A stretch of DNA of 34,281 bases from a virus: positions 1-34,281 of IMG/VR virus record IMGVR_UViG_3300043661_000050; one strand, 5' to 3'. The notes below the pieces were generated by a model. That model saw nothing but the letters and a program-made list of their open reading frames with translations, made no database searches and was not told the DNA's origin. The position numbers and the translations under genes were made by a program. Of the stretch, positions 19,680 to 28,176 are shown piece by piece; within the stretch, counting starts at the first letter, position 1, and the number at the start of each line of letters is the position of its first letter.

Positions 19680-20651
19680 TCACGCGCTGACGGCGTTCAG
19701 CAGCCTGGCCGCGTCCCTGACCGGTGTCCCGGCTCGCGCGGCGAGCTGCGCCGGGGTGACCCTTTCGCGCCAGTACCGGGCGTTCATCGACGTCCACTGC
19801 CGGTACTCCCCGGCCGTCATCAGGTGCCCGCAGCGGGTGCACTCGGAGGCGTACGCCGGGTCGCCGTCGTGCTGGGGCGGCGCGGCGCGGCGCAGCGACC
19901 GGCGCTCGCACGAGCGGCACGTCACCCCGTGCAGCACCTCGGGCGCCGGGTCGGTCTCCCCGAGGACCGCGCGGCCCGCGTACTCCAGCCGCATCACCTC
20001 GTTGCCCGCGTCCGCGCCGCACAGGCCCAGGGTCGCGGTGTCCCCGGCCGCGCCGAGCACGATCGCGTCCGGCACCACGACGGCCAGCAGCGACGGCCAC
20101 GGCCGCGTCACCGGCCCGGGCGGCAGCGCCAGCAGGTCGTCCAGGTACGCGGCGAGCACGGGCACCGCGTCGTCCAGCAGCGTCCCCGCGCCCGCGGTGA
20201 GCTGCCGCGCCCTGGTCCGCTGGGTGTCCGGGGGCGCCAGTTTCCGAGCCGTCGCGACGCGCTCGTGCCAGGAGCACGCCACGTCGACCAGCAGCCGCAT
20301 CAGCTCATCGACATCCACCCGGACCGGGACGCCCGGGCCGAACGGCAGCCGCACCAGCACCTCCGCGCTCAGCCGCTCCAGCGCCGCGCCCGCCAGCCTC
20401 CCGTGCAGGGCCGGGAACGCTTCCAGGCACCCGCCGATGATCGCCTCGTCCACCGCGCAGAACACGCCAGTGCAGGATGCGGGCTCGCGGCCCCAGGTGC
20501 CGTCGTCGCGCTCGGCGCGGGACGCGGACGCGCACCACTGGCCCCGGGCGCAAACGCGGTCGCCGTGCGCTTGCTCCTGCTGCTGACGGTCTGGCCGGTA
20601 GCTGTCATGGTCACGGAAGGAAACCTCCCAGTAGTTACCCTGACGGCCCAC
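19680..20651 (-). CDS. Zinc-finger protein of actinomycete integrative elements (323 aa)
   Basis: A 323-residue protein. The N-terminal part has four cysteines (CARGQWC, then CTGVFC). The middle carries VLVRLPFGPGVPVRVDVDEL followed by ACSWHERVATARKLA, a signature that I recall from a protein family common in actinobacterial integrative elements and phages. The C-terminus has a zinc ribbon (CRSCERR and CTRCGHLM) and a helix-turn-helix-like VTPAQLAARAGTPVRDAARL. The GTG start has GGAGGT five to six bases upstream. It is last in the transfer operon, before the terminator. DNA binding is likely; the precise role is unknown. A direct repeat CACCAGTCA (20649-20657 and 20679-20687) lies over its start. 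Confidence 0.7.
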   Translation of the reverse strand: MGRQGNYWEVSFRDHDSYRPDRQQQEQAHGDRVCARGQWCASASRAERDDGTWGREPASCTGVFCAVDEAIIGGCLEAFPALHGRLAGAALERLSAEVLVRLPFGPGVPVRVDVDELMRLLVDVACSWHERVATARKLAPPDTQRTRARQLTAGAGTLLDDAVPVLAAYLDDLLALPPGPVTRPWPSLLAVVVPDAIVLGAAGDTATLGLCGADAGNEVMRLEYAGRAVLGETDPAPEVLHGVTCRSCERRSLRRAAPPQHDGDPAYASECTRCGHLMTAGEYRQWTSMNARYWRERVTPAQLAARAGTPVRDAARLLNAVSA

Positions 20652-20743
20652 CAGTCACCTCCGGCGCAGCAGTGATGGCACCAGTCATACCAGCAGGGAA
20701 GCAGTGACAGGAGGCAGGGACGGACCTTTGCGTGACAGCCCGG

Positions 20744-21235
20744 TCAGTCCTCGCGTAGTACGAGACGCACGGCCATCAGGATCTGGCCGAGGTAGTTCCT
20801 GGCGGGTTCGGCGACGCAGGCGGCGCGGTCACAGCGGCACTCGCCCCAGTAGTTGTCGTGCCAGGTGTTCCCCTCGACCAGCAGGGTGCCGCCAGTCCGG
20901 GCCAGCCGGTCAGCTAGCGCCGGGTTCTGCCAGAACTTCGCCATGACGACATCCGACATGACGCGCTTGCGTACGCGGTCCCAGTCTTCGATGAGCGCGA
21001 CCTTCCGGCCTGCCGCCTTTGCGTCTGTCGCCGTGCGGCAGCGGGCGATAGCCATCCGCTCGCTGATATCCCCGGTCTTCTGCGCTTGGAAGGCGTGCTC
21101 TGCCGTGGGGTAGCTAAACCCGTCGTCAAGTACCACGGGTGACGGCGAGAAGTTGGACAGGAAGCGCCACTCCCCGGCGAACTCGCCGATGAGTGGCACC
21201 GGGCCGGATCCCGGACGGTGCGCAGGCTCGCTCAC
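20744..21235 (-). CDS. NADAR-family protein
   Basis: A 163-residue protein matching the NADAR (YbiA-like) family end to end: GEWRFLSNFSPSPVVLDDGF, YPTAEHAFQAQKT, a GRKVALIEDWDRVRKRVM region, KFWQNPALADRL, then LVEGNTWHDNYWGEC and NYLGQILMAVRLVL. The conserved Glu in AEH, the W-x-x-x-R segment and the WHD-x-x-WG motif are present, so it should be active. Family members are N-glycosidases of riboflavin intermediates or remove ADP-ribose from DNA bases as antitoxins to DarT1-type toxins. No toxin gene is adjacent. GAGAGG precedes the GTG start by nine bases. Confidence 0.85.
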   Translation of the reverse strand: MSEPAHRPGSGPVPLIGEFAGEWRFLSNFSPSPVVLDDGFSYPTAEHAFQAQKTGDISERMAIARCRTATDAKAAGRKVALIEDWDRVRKRVMSDVVMAKFWQNPALADRLARTGGTLLVEGNTWHDNYWGECRCDRAACVAEPARNYLGQILMAVRLVLRED

Positions 21236-21280
21236 GTCGCTGATCCTCTCACCTTCGGTGACTGGTGCCGCGGGAACATG

Positions 21281-22270
21281 TCAGCGCCGCGCCATCTGGA
21301 CCACGCTGCGGTTGCGCTTGGCCAGCCGCAGCGCCTCCCGCGCCTTGTCGGTGCTGACGTGCAGATCCCGCTTCACCCGGACCTGCGTCACGGCCGCGTC
21401 GCCGTGCGCTTCGAGCATCGCCGCGACGTACGGCTCAAGCTCGCTCCCGGACATGCTCCGGGACTTGCTCGCGGCGAGCCTGAGGACCGGCGCGGCACGT
21501 GCCCCGGGGCGAGGCTCCGGGCGTGCCTGAGGCGAGGCCCCGGGCACGGTGCCAGGCTCGCCGGGGGACGTGCCCCGGGCGATGCCGGCGACAGCTTCGG
21601 AATCGGCCTTCGCGGCGAGCGCGGGCAAGTTCAGCTCACGCAGCACCCACGTCCGCACGACGGCCTCCCAGCCGGACGTACGGCCGGCGCCGGCCCTCAC
21701 GGTCACCTCGGTGCGCACCTCATCGGGCAGCCGCCCGGCGAGCACCTGGCGGCGCAGCAGGACCGGAACCTGCCAGCGCCACAGCCGCCCCCGCCGGTCA
21801 CGGCACAGGTCGATGGCGTGCTGCCGCGCGTCGGCCAGCGCGGCAGCGAGGACGATGTCGTCCTCGCTGCGCGACAGCGACCGCACCGCGGCCTCCCCGG
21901 CCAGCAGCGGCAGGAAGAACGCGACCGTCACCACGCCGTGGCCGGTCATGCCCGGCAGGCTCCCTCGGGAGGCGTAGACATTCAGCAGCAGCGACGCGCC
22001 CGCGAACGGGTACGGCGCGGCGCGCAGCCACCCCATCGGCTTGCCCGCCCATTGCAGCAGCAGGTCCAGCAGGTACAAGACGATGAAGCTGCCCTCCGTC
22101 GCCGCTGGCACCGTCCACGCCCACCAGCCGAACGACGGGCGCACCAGCGAGGTGACGGTCAGGAACATGTCGGCGAAGAACAGCGGGGCCAGCAGCGCGC
22201 CGGCGGCGATGATGACAGCGCGCAGCACCCGCCACGCCGCCGGCCGGGTTCCCCGCGCATGTGAGGTCAT
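21281..22270 (-). CDS. DUF2637 membrane protein, SpdB-like spread protein
   Basis: A 329-residue protein with about four membrane segments in the first 145 residues (VLRAVIIAAGALLAPLFFAD, SFIVLYLLDLLLQWA, AGASLLLNVYAS, GVVTVAFFLPLLAGEAAV), the DUF2637 architecture. It continues with a charged linker rich in Pro and Gly, and a C-terminal helix-turn-helix-like part (VTQVRVKRDLHVSTDKAREA). In Streptomyces conjugative elements such proteins sit beside TraB and are linked to intramycelial spread. ATG 22270 has GGAGG nine bases upstream; ATG 22279, which overlaps the preceding stop, is the alternative. Confidence 0.8.
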   Translation of the reverse strand: MTSHARGTRPAAWRVLRAVIIAAGALLAPLFFADMFLTVTSLVRPSFGWWAWTVPAATEGSFIVLYLLDLLLQWAGKPMGWLRAAPYPFAGASLLLNVYASRGSLPGMTGHGVVTVAFFLPLLAGEAAVRSLSRSEDDIVLAAALADARQHAIDLCRDRRGRLWRWQVPVLLRRQVLAGRLPDEVRTEVTVRAGAGRTSGWEAVVRTWVLRELNLPALAAKADSEAVAGIARGTSPGEPGTVPGASPQARPEPRPGARAAPVLRLAASKSRSMSGSELEPYVAAMLEAHGDAAVTQVRVKRDLHVSTDKAREALRLAKRNRSVVQMARR

Positions 22271-22275
22271 GTCGC

Positions 22276-22377
22276 TCATCCTCCGGTGCCGCTGCGGATC
22301 AGCCTCGCGCCTGCGCCCTCGCGACTCTGCGCGCGGGCCTTCTCCAGGTTTGCCTGGTACCAGGCTCTTGTGGTCAC
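22276..22377 (-). CDS. Very small coupled gene (33 aa)
   Basis: A 33-residue helical peptide beginning MTTRAWYQANLEKARAQSRE. Its GTG is one base after the stop of the membrane-protein gene upstream, and its TGA overlaps an ATG of the DUF2637 gene (ATGA). Such tight coupling on both sides supports a real gene. No homologue is recognised; the frame is open further upstream, where it overlaps the previous gene. Confidence 0.45.
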   Translation of the reverse strand: MTTRAWYQANLEKARAQSREGAGARLIRSGTGG

Positions 22378-22378
22378 G

Positions 22379-22564
22379 TCAGAGCCGGTGGCCGACGCGG
22401 AAGCCACCTGGGAGTCGCACGCTAGCCCACCATCCTCTGCCGTAGGTGTAGTACAGGTTCGGGTGCGCCCCGTGCGCCCGGTAGTGCCTCCGGTGCGAGC
22501 GCGCACCGCCGAGCAGGTGCGCCACGGCCAGGGTGACGACAGCGAGGGCAACGACGGCGATCAT
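22379..22564 (-). CDS. Small membrane protein (61 aa)
   Basis: A 61-residue protein with one N-terminal membrane helix (MIAVVALAVVTLAVAHLLGG) followed by a basic, His- and Tyr-rich tail (SHRRHYRAHGAHPNLYYTYG). ATG 22564 has AGGAG eight bases upstream. It lies between the HNH gene and the DUF2637 gene in the transfer operon, where conjugative elements often have small Spd-type membrane proteins. That role is inferred. Confidence 0.6.
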   Translation of the reverse strand: MIAVVALAVVTLAVAHLLGGARSHRRHYRAHGAHPNLYYTYGRGWWASVRLPGGFRVGHRL

Positions 22565-22575
22565 GGGAATGGCTC

Positions 22576-23532
22576 CTATCGGCTGCGGCGGGTGACGCCG
22601 CCAGACGGGCGGCGGGCGCGGTCACGCTGGGTGAGATCGGCGGGGTACGGGTAAGCCCGGTCACGCTCGGTTACGTCCGGGCGGTCACGCTCTGCGACAT
22701 CTCGCGTCCTAGGATGTCCTGAATGTCCTAGCGTGTCCTGGTGGGAGGGCCGCCCGAAGGGCGCTGTGCCGGCCTCCCCACCTAGGCTGGCGGCGGGCTT
22801 GCGGCGTGGCCGTGACCCTTTGTCACCGCGCCGCAGCCGCTTACGGACCGTGGTGGCTACGCGCTGTGACCACCGTCGCCGCTGGGCCTGGGCCTGCGCT
22901 CTCGTCCCCCGGTAGCCGCCGTGCTTCACAGCCAGGGAAAACACCCAGTCTGTCCCGGTATAGCCGAAATGCTGCGCGACCTTCAGCAGGTTCTCGCCGC
23001 CGCGGAGCATGTCCCCCGCATCCCGGCCGACCTGCTCGACGCAGGGAACGCAGCGGCGCCCGGGGTTGCGCGTCCTGCCGCCGCACCGGGCGTGGTTGAC
23101 GCAGTCATGGGCCGGCGGGGACACCGGCAGCGGGCCGCCGTTGTTGCGGACCTTGTCCGCGTGCTGGTCACGGCCGGTACCGCGGAACAGGTTGCCGCCG
23201 CGGGCGCGCGACTCCTCCTCGCTGCCGGGCCGCCACCGGTTGTTCCGGGGGTCGTCGTCGTAGTGCCGTGACTGCATGCCGTCGGGGCACGGGCCGGCGA
23301 AGGTCTCCAGCACGACCCTGTGCGCCTGGCGGGTCACCCGCCTGCCCTGGGCGTCCCAGTACTTCACCAGGACGTAGCCGTCCTTGCCGATAGTGGTCGC
23401 GATGGGCTGGCCCTTCAGGCGGCGCCCGGACGGTGACACGCGGTCGACGGACCGGAAGTTGCCGTCCCATGAGCATTCGTAACCGGGGCCGCCGGGGATG
23501 GCCTCCCAGCGCTCAGGCGTCGTGTCGCTCAC
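22576..23532 (-). CDS. NUMOD4-HNH homing endonuclease-like protein
   Basis: A 318-residue protein. Residues 8-35 are a NUMOD4 motif (ERWEAIPGGPGYECSWDGNF, RSVDR). Residues 50-105 are an HNH_3 nuclease: KDGYVLVKYWDAQGRRVTRQ, AHRVVLETFAG with His71, SRHYDDDPRNNRW with His90 and Asn97/98. A cysteine cluster (HDCVNHARCGGRT, RRCVPCVEQ; about 142-169) and a helix-turn-helix-like NLLKVAQHFGYTGTDW follow, then a long basic tail. Such enzymes make site-specific breaks and spread by homing; in conjugative elements they may also nick DNA. Its GTG overlaps the TraB stop by four bases. Confidence 0.75.
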   Translation of the reverse strand: MSDTTPERWEAIPGGPGYECSWDGNFRSVDRVSPSGRRLKGQPIATTIGKDGYVLVKYWDAQGRRVTRQAHRVVLETFAGPCPDGMQSRHYDDDPRNNRWRPGSEEESRARGGNLFRGTGRDQHADKVRNNGGPLPVSPPAHDCVNHARCGGRTRNPGRRCVPCVEQVGRDAGDMLRGGENLLKVAQHFGYTGTDWVFSLAVKHGGYRGTRAQAQAQRRRWSQRVATTVRKRLRRGDKGSRPRRKPAASLGGEAGTAPFGRPSHQDTLGHSGHPRTRDVAERDRPDVTERDRAYPYPADLTQRDRARRPSGGVTRRSR

Positions 23533-25367
23533 CGGACCCTCGCTCTCTGCACCTCGTAGGCGCGCATCTCGGCCAGGTCGTACAGGTAGGCGTTGCCGCG
23601 GCGGACGCCGAGCGGCTTCGGGTGCTCGCTCTCGCGGGTGCTCGCCTTGCGGGCGGCGGCGAGCGTGCGGCGGATGACGCCGGCCGCGATCATCTCCTCC
23701 AGGGTCGCGCTGCCCGCCGGGTACAGAGGCTCGGGTCTGAGACTTTCTGAGAGTTCGCCCAGGTCAGAGCCGCCTGTAAGCATGGGTGCGGGTTCTGAGA
23801 CAACCGGGACAGGGCTCATCCCGCCGATGCACGGCATGTCGTGGCGGGGGATCGCGACCGTACCTGCGGTGGCGAACGCGCGGGCCTCTTCCTCGGTGAC
23901 GTAAGCCATCTGGAACTCGCGGACCGCTGAGCTGGTGACCAGCAGGTGACGCCCCAGGCGGCCGCTGGAGGCCGGGCGCGGATGGTCGTCGCCGACGAGC
24001 ATCTTCCACGTTGACTCGGACGGGTCGTGGAACGCGAGCGCGCCCAGGTTCTCGCGGGCATCAGCGCCCGCGCCCGCGCCGGAGGTGGCCCTGACCGAGA
24101 GTCGCTGCCCGATCTGGCACTGGTTCAGGCGGACCTGGCGGCCGACGAAACTGATCTCGTCCATAGCCTCAGACGCCGGGGAGCGCTTCGGGTCGCCCTT
24201 GGCCCGGATGGCGCGCCACAGGGCGGCGATCCGGTTCTGGGTGGCATTCAGCTCCTCGGCGATGATGAAGATCCGGGGGCCGACATCGCCGGTTACATTG
24301 CCGCGGATGTCAGCCGAGGCGAGTGCGACCTTGTTGCGGCGCCCGGTCTCCTCCGCCAGCCACTCGCACATGTCATGGATCTCCTGCGGCGTGCCGGCGT
24401 AGGCGACGTTCGGCAGGCCCCGCGCCCACATGTGAGAGATGAGCTTGTAATCGAGGAAGACGAGCAGCGCGCCGTGATGGGCCATCTGCGCGGCCCACAG
24501 CCGCGCCAGCGCCGACTTGCCGTCCCCCGTGCGCATCGACACGCCGAGGTGCGGCGTCTCCCTGTCGACGCTGAGCCTGACGATGGCGCCCTTACGGCCG
24601 ATGCCGGTGATGATCTCGTGCTGCTTCGCCTTACGGATCTCGGGCAGGATGTCGGCGAACATCACCGTCCGGGGCGGCGGCTGGGATCGCAGGAACGTGA
24701 CCTGCGGTTTACGGCCCTGAAGGTCCCACTGCGCGTCCGGGTTCTCAATCGGCAGCTTGGAGGTGACGGCCCGCAGCACCTCGTCGCGGTCCTTGCCTGC
24801 GCCCGTGAACGCGGCCGGCAGCCCCAGGACGACCCTGCTGTAGTCCGGGGCGACCTCAAGCCGCGTCGGCGGCGCGCCGAGCGTGGGGGCGACGGCGACC
24901 CGGAGCGGGCGCACGTAGCGGGCGTGGTGCAGCGCCAGCGCGACGGGCCGGCTGCGCGCCGGGTGCTGGCCGAACTGCGCCAGCCTGCGCGCGGCGAGGA
25001 CCGCCAGCACGACGGCCCCTGCGAGGGCTCCGCCGGCGACCGCTGCCACGGCCGGGCCGGGTGCCTCCAGCAGAAGCCACGCCAGCAGCGGCGCGCCGAG
25101 CGAGAAGCCGGCGCGGATCGCCGCGCGCCGCCGCCGCGGCCAGTGGTGCCAGGACACGGCGTGGCCGGTGACGTGCAGCACCTTGGTGCTCTTTCGCGCC
25201 CAGGTGGCGTTCGTCCGGTGGCGCCCGTCCATCGCGTGGCCCGACAGGAAGCGCCAGGTCATGACGTGCATGCCGTTGCGCCTGCCGCGGCCGGTCACCT
25301 CGGTGACCGCCCCGGACAGCGCCAGCAGGGCGACGGCACCCAGCGCGGCGAGCAGGAGGAAGGTCAT
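23529..25367 (-). CDS. FtsK/SpoIIIE-like DNA translocase, TraB type
   Basis: A 612-residue protein with an N-terminal membrane helix (MTFLLLAALGAVALLALSGA), a second hydrophobic pair around 85-125, and a RecA-like motor. The Walker A loop is MRTGDGKSA (278-286), the FtsK-type aspartate strand is LLVFLDYK (301-308) and Walker B is RIFIIAEELN (365-374). The C-terminus (about 545-612) looks like a winged helix that may read DNA. In actinomycete conjugation a single hexameric TraB ring pumps double-stranded DNA between hyphae. The length is typical. It is in an operon with the DUF2637 protein, as in such elements. Confidence 0.8.
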   Translation of the reverse strand: MTFLLLAALGAVALLALSGAVTEVTGRGRRNGMHVMTWRFLSGHAMDGRHRTNATWARKSTKVLHVTGHAVSWHHWPRRRRAAIRAGFSLGAPLLAWLLLEAPGPAVAAVAGGALAGAVVLAVLAARRLAQFGQHPARSRPVALALHHARYVRPLRVAVAPTLGAPPTRLEVAPDYSRVVLGLPAAFTGAGKDRDEVLRAVTSKLPIENPDAQWDLQGRKPQVTFLRSQPPPRTVMFADILPEIRKAKQHEIITGIGRKGAIVRLSVDRETPHLGVSMRTGDGKSALARLWAAQMAHHGALLVFLDYKLISHMWARGLPNVAYAGTPQEIHDMCEWLAEETGRRNKVALASADIRGNVTGDVGPRIFIIAEELNATQNRIAALWRAIRAKGDPKRSPASEAMDEISFVGRQVRLNQCQIGQRLSVRATSGAGAGADARENLGALAFHDPSESTWKMLVGDDHPRPASSGRLGRHLLVTSSAVREFQMAYVTEEEARAFATAGTVAIPRHDMPCIGGMSPVPVVSEPAPMLTGGSDLGELSESLRPEPLYPAGSATLEEMIAAGVIRRTLAAARKASTRESEHPKPLGVRRGNAYLYDLAEMRAYEVQRARVR

Positions 25368-25385
25368 GACCTGGCGCTTCCTGTG

Positions 25386-26186
25386 TCAGTGAGCGCGGTT
25401 CAGGCGCGGCAGGCGGATGCGGGACTGGCGGGGTGCGCGGGGCGGGCGGGTGATCTCCGATGGCAGCAGGACCCTGGTCTTGCCGGGCGCCGCGGTCATC
25501 GCCGGCGCGTCGGCCGGGACCTGGGCGCGTGTGGCCGCCCGCGCGGCGGTACGTCCCGCTGGCCGTGACGGGCGCGTGCCGTCAGGCTTGCGCTCGTACT
25601 CGGGACCGCCGGGCAGCTCCGTGCTGTGACCGGGACCGGCAGGTGCCGTCGCGGCCCGCGCGCGTTCCGGCACCGGGGTGCCCTCACGGCCCGCGCGGGC
25701 GTCTCGCGCGCGCTGCCTCAGGTCACGGCCCCGCAGTACCGCACCGGGCTGGCGCGGCGCGGGCGCACGGCCTGCGGCGATGAAGTCGGCGGAGTGATCG
25801 CGGGCCCGCTCGTGCTCGCTGCGCTGCGGTTCCCGGCCGCGCAGCGCGCCGGCGCGGGCGTGCTGCGGCGCGACGGCCTCGCGGGCGGCGCGGTTGTGCT
25901 CCAGGGCGTGCGCCGCGAACATGCGCCTGTCGTGGAACGGCGGGTGGTCGCAGCCGTGGCACTCCATCGGGCGGCCGTACCGGACGCGGCGCCACATGGC
26001 CGTGGCGCGCTTGCGGGCCGGCACGGCGGGCCGCCCGCCGCTGCGGCGGGCAAGGATCTTCTGTATCTCCTTGTGGGCGGCGAGCCTCACCGAGTGGAAC
26101 GGCGAGCGAAGCGACTGGATCGCGCGGTTCAGCCGCCAGCGGTCGGCGAGAGGCAGGGGCTTGTAGCCGGGGTCTGACTTGGCCAT
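25386..26186 (-). CDS. Transfer-operon protein with C2H2-like finger (266 aa)
   Basis: A very basic 266-residue protein between the two ATPase genes. Residues 76-98 hold CHGCDHPPFHDRRMFAAHAL-EH, a CxxC...HxxxH pattern suited to one zinc ion. The N-terminus (DRWRLNRAIQSLRSPFHSVR) is helical and basic; residues 115-240 are low complexity (Arg, Ala, Pro). GAGGAG precedes ATG 26186 by eight to nine bases. The start lies 58 bases inside the coupling-protein gene. Likely a DNA- or partner-binding accessory of the transfer apparatus; not a known family. Confidence 0.6.
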   Translation of the reverse strand: MAKSDPGYKPLPLADRWRLNRAIQSLRSPFHSVRLAAHKEIQKILARRSGGRPAVPARKRATAMWRRVRYGRPMECHGCDHPPFHDRRMFAAHALEHNRAAREAVAPQHARAGALRGREPQRSEHERARDHSADFIAAGRAPAPRQPGAVLRGRDLRQRARDARAGREGTPVPERARAATAPAGPGHSTELPGGPEYERKPDGTRPSRPAGRTAARAATRAQVPADAPAMTAAPGKTRVLLPSEITRPPRAPRQSRIRLPRLNRAH

Positions 26187-27934
26187 CGCGTGCTCTCCTC
26201 GGTCGGTGCAGGGTTACGGTCGGTGATCGCGGGCGGCGCGGGTTCCGCTGGCACGGGGATGGCGTCACGGCGCGGGGCCTCGATCGCCTGCGGCTGGCGC
26301 TGAGCGGGCGGCGGGGCGGTCCAGCCGGCCGGGGCGCGCTGGTAGCCGGGACGCTCCCACGCGGGCGCCAGGCGCACCAGCAGCGGCCGGGCACTGCGGT
26401 GCAGCAGGACCGCCTGCCACGGCCGGAGGGTCCGGATCTGCTCCGGGGGGAACAGCCGCTCCTGCCTAGGCTGGCGGGTCTTCCCGCCGTCCGGGCCGCG
26501 GACGTGCTCCCAGGAATCCCGGTGGCCGCATACCGCGGACAGGGCCTCCAGCTCGGCGTGGTCGGTCCGGCCGCCGAGCACGAGCTGCACCGAGGCGTTG
26601 TCGCGGATCACCTTCGCGCCGGACTCACCCCAGCAGGACACGAGCTGGGCGGGGGACTGGACGCCGGTCACGATCGTGATCCCGTGGCCGCCGGCCTCGG
26701 CGGACCAGCGGTCCAGCGGGATCCGGCAGGTGATCGCGGGCTCGTCGGCGACCAGGGACAGCGGCGGGTCGAGCCGGCCGCCGGGCATCACCGACGCCAG
26801 CCGCTTGGCGGTGTCCCACACGTGCGCGGTCAGGGCGGCGAAGTACGGCGCCACCGAAGAATGGGGCCGGTCGGTGGCGATCAGGTACAGGGTCCCGGAG
26901 CCCAGCAGGAAATCCACCGCGTCGAACCCGTCGCCGTCCGGGCAGGCGATGGCGGCCATCACCGGGTCGGCCATCCACGACAGCGCGCCCGACGCCGCCG
27001 CGGCGATGCCGTCGAGCTGCTCGCCGTCGCCGGATGTCATCGCCGCCAGCTCGTGTGCCCACCCGGCCGCGGCGTCCGGGCCGGCGAGGATGGCAGCGGG
27101 CTCGGGGGAGCGGGGGTCGCGCGCCCACCGTGCCGCCTCGTGCATCGTCGCCCCGGCGAGCGCCGCGGCGTGCATCATCAGGCGCAGCAGGTCCGCGCCG
27201 CGGGCGTCCCACCATGCGTCCTTGCCGCCCTTGTCGGACGGCGCGGCGGCCATCAGGTACCCGGCGCGCTCGATCGCGACCGCCGGATGCTCGCAGCCTT
27301 CCAGCGGCGACCACGTCAGTGTGGTGGGGATGCAGCCGTCACCGCCGGGGTTCAGGGTGATGACCTGGCCTCTGCCGGCGCGGGCGATGACGGTGTGAGC
27401 GTAGACATCAACCCTGGTGGAGGTCGTGACCGCCGCGCCGGGAGCGTCCAGGATCACCCCGGACATCCACCCGGTCTTGCCAGACCTCGGCGGCGCGTAC
27501 AGAAGGTAGAAGTCCTCGTGACTGCCCATCAGCGTGCGGGCAGGCTTGCCGCCCTTGCCGATGATGACCCCGGCCTCGGCCGGGGTCAGGCCCCTGGTGC
27601 TGCCGCCGGCCGAGGGACGGGTCACCTTCGCCCGCTTGCGCGCGGCGGCGACCGACAGGCTGGCGCGGACCTCCGACGCGGACGCGGTGCCCTGGTAGGC
27701 GCGCCTGCGCCGCTCGGCTGCCTTCCCGCCAGAGCGGCGCACGCGGATGGCGTCCAGGCCGTCACGGCCGCGCAGCGCGACGATGCCGCCCGCGGTCATC
27801 CAGGCGTACGGGACCGGGGGGAGCACGTGGGCGTACTGGATGACGGCAGCGGCGGTGAGAAGGGCAGCGGGCCGGCCGGCGGACCTGAGCGCGGCGCGGG
27901 CCTGCCTAGCGGGCTCGGGCTTCCTGATCTTCAC
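26129..27934 (-). CDS. TraD/VirD4-like coupling ATPase
   Basis: A 601-residue protein. Near the N-terminus is a hydrophobic segment (AALLTAAAVIQYAHVLPPVP, YAWMTAGGIVAL) consistent with membrane anchoring. The motor has Walker A YAPPRSGKTGWM (about 147-154) and Walker B LSLVADEPAI (about 392-401), then ITIVTGVQSPAQL, which matches the sensor region of TraD/TraG/VirD4 proteins. Coupling proteins feed DNA or protein into a transfer channel. I chose GTG 27934, which overlaps the previous stop as GTGA in the repeated junction cassette; the frame is open to 28030. The Pro-rich C-terminus overlaps the next gene. Confidence 0.75.
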   Translation of the reverse strand: MKIRKPEPARQARAALRSAGRPAALLTAAAVIQYAHVLPPVPYAWMTAGGIVALRGRDGLDAIRVRRSGGKAAERRRRAYQGTASASEVRASLSVAAARKRAKVTRPSAGGSTRGLTPAEAGVIIGKGGKPARTLMGSHEDFYLLYAPPRSGKTGWMSGVILDAPGAAVTTSTRVDVYAHTVIARAGRGQVITLNPGGDGCIPTTLTWSPLEGCEHPAVAIERAGYLMAAAPSDKGGKDAWWDARGADLLRLMMHAAALAGATMHEAARWARDPRSPEPAAILAGPDAAAGWAHELAAMTSGDGEQLDGIAAAASGALSWMADPVMAAIACPDGDGFDAVDFLLGSGTLYLIATDRPHSSVAPYFAALTAHVWDTAKRLASVMPGGRLDPPLSLVADEPAITCRIPLDRWSAEAGGHGITIVTGVQSPAQLVSCWGESGAKVIRDNASVQLVLGGRTDHAELEALSAVCGHRDSWEHVRGPDGGKTRQPRQERLFPPEQIRTLRPWQAVLLHRSARPLLVRLAPAWERPGYQRAPAGWTAPPPAQRQPQAIEAPRRDAIPVPAEPAPPAITDRNPAPTEESTRWPSQTPATSPCLSPTAGG

Positions 27935-28176
27935 CGTGACCGCCCCCGCCTCGGCCGCGCCCGAGGCCAGTCCACGCGCATCGCGATCCCGCTGCGCTCC
28001 CATGCCGTGTCGCCGCGCTCGCAATTGCACGGACCCTCGGTGCGCGGGTTCGCCGGATGGTCAGGCTTGGTGTTGGTATAGAGACTGCGGCGGTAGTCCT
28101 CGCGGTCGTAAAGGTCCAGGTAGCGGCGGGTCTCCTCGCTGATGCCTGCCTGCTGCTCGTACCTGCCCTTGCTCAC
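27931..28176 (-). CDS. Small transfer-operon protein (81 aa)
   Basis: An 81-residue charged protein, MSKGRYEQQAGISEETRRYL then DLYDREDYRRSLYTNTKPDH and a CNCERGDTAW segment, ending RRGRSR. Its GTG start and its stop both lie in copies of the GGAGGTCACGGTGA-type junction. No known domain. It directly precedes the coupling ATPase. Confidence 0.65.
   Translation of the reverse strand: MSKGRYEQQAGISEETRRYLDLYDREDYRRSLYTNTKPDHPANPRTEGPCNCERGDTAWERSGIAMRVDWPRARPRRGRSR

Noticed and set aside
24027-25568. Long plus-strand frame of 513 codons
   Set aside because: It is antisense to the TraB-like gene; its translation is Arg/Gly/Ala-rich without domain structure, as GC-rich third-position bias produces.
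26399-28081. Long plus-strand frame of 560 codons
   Set aside because: Antisense shadow of the TraD-like ATPase gene, which has clear Walker motifs on the minus strand.
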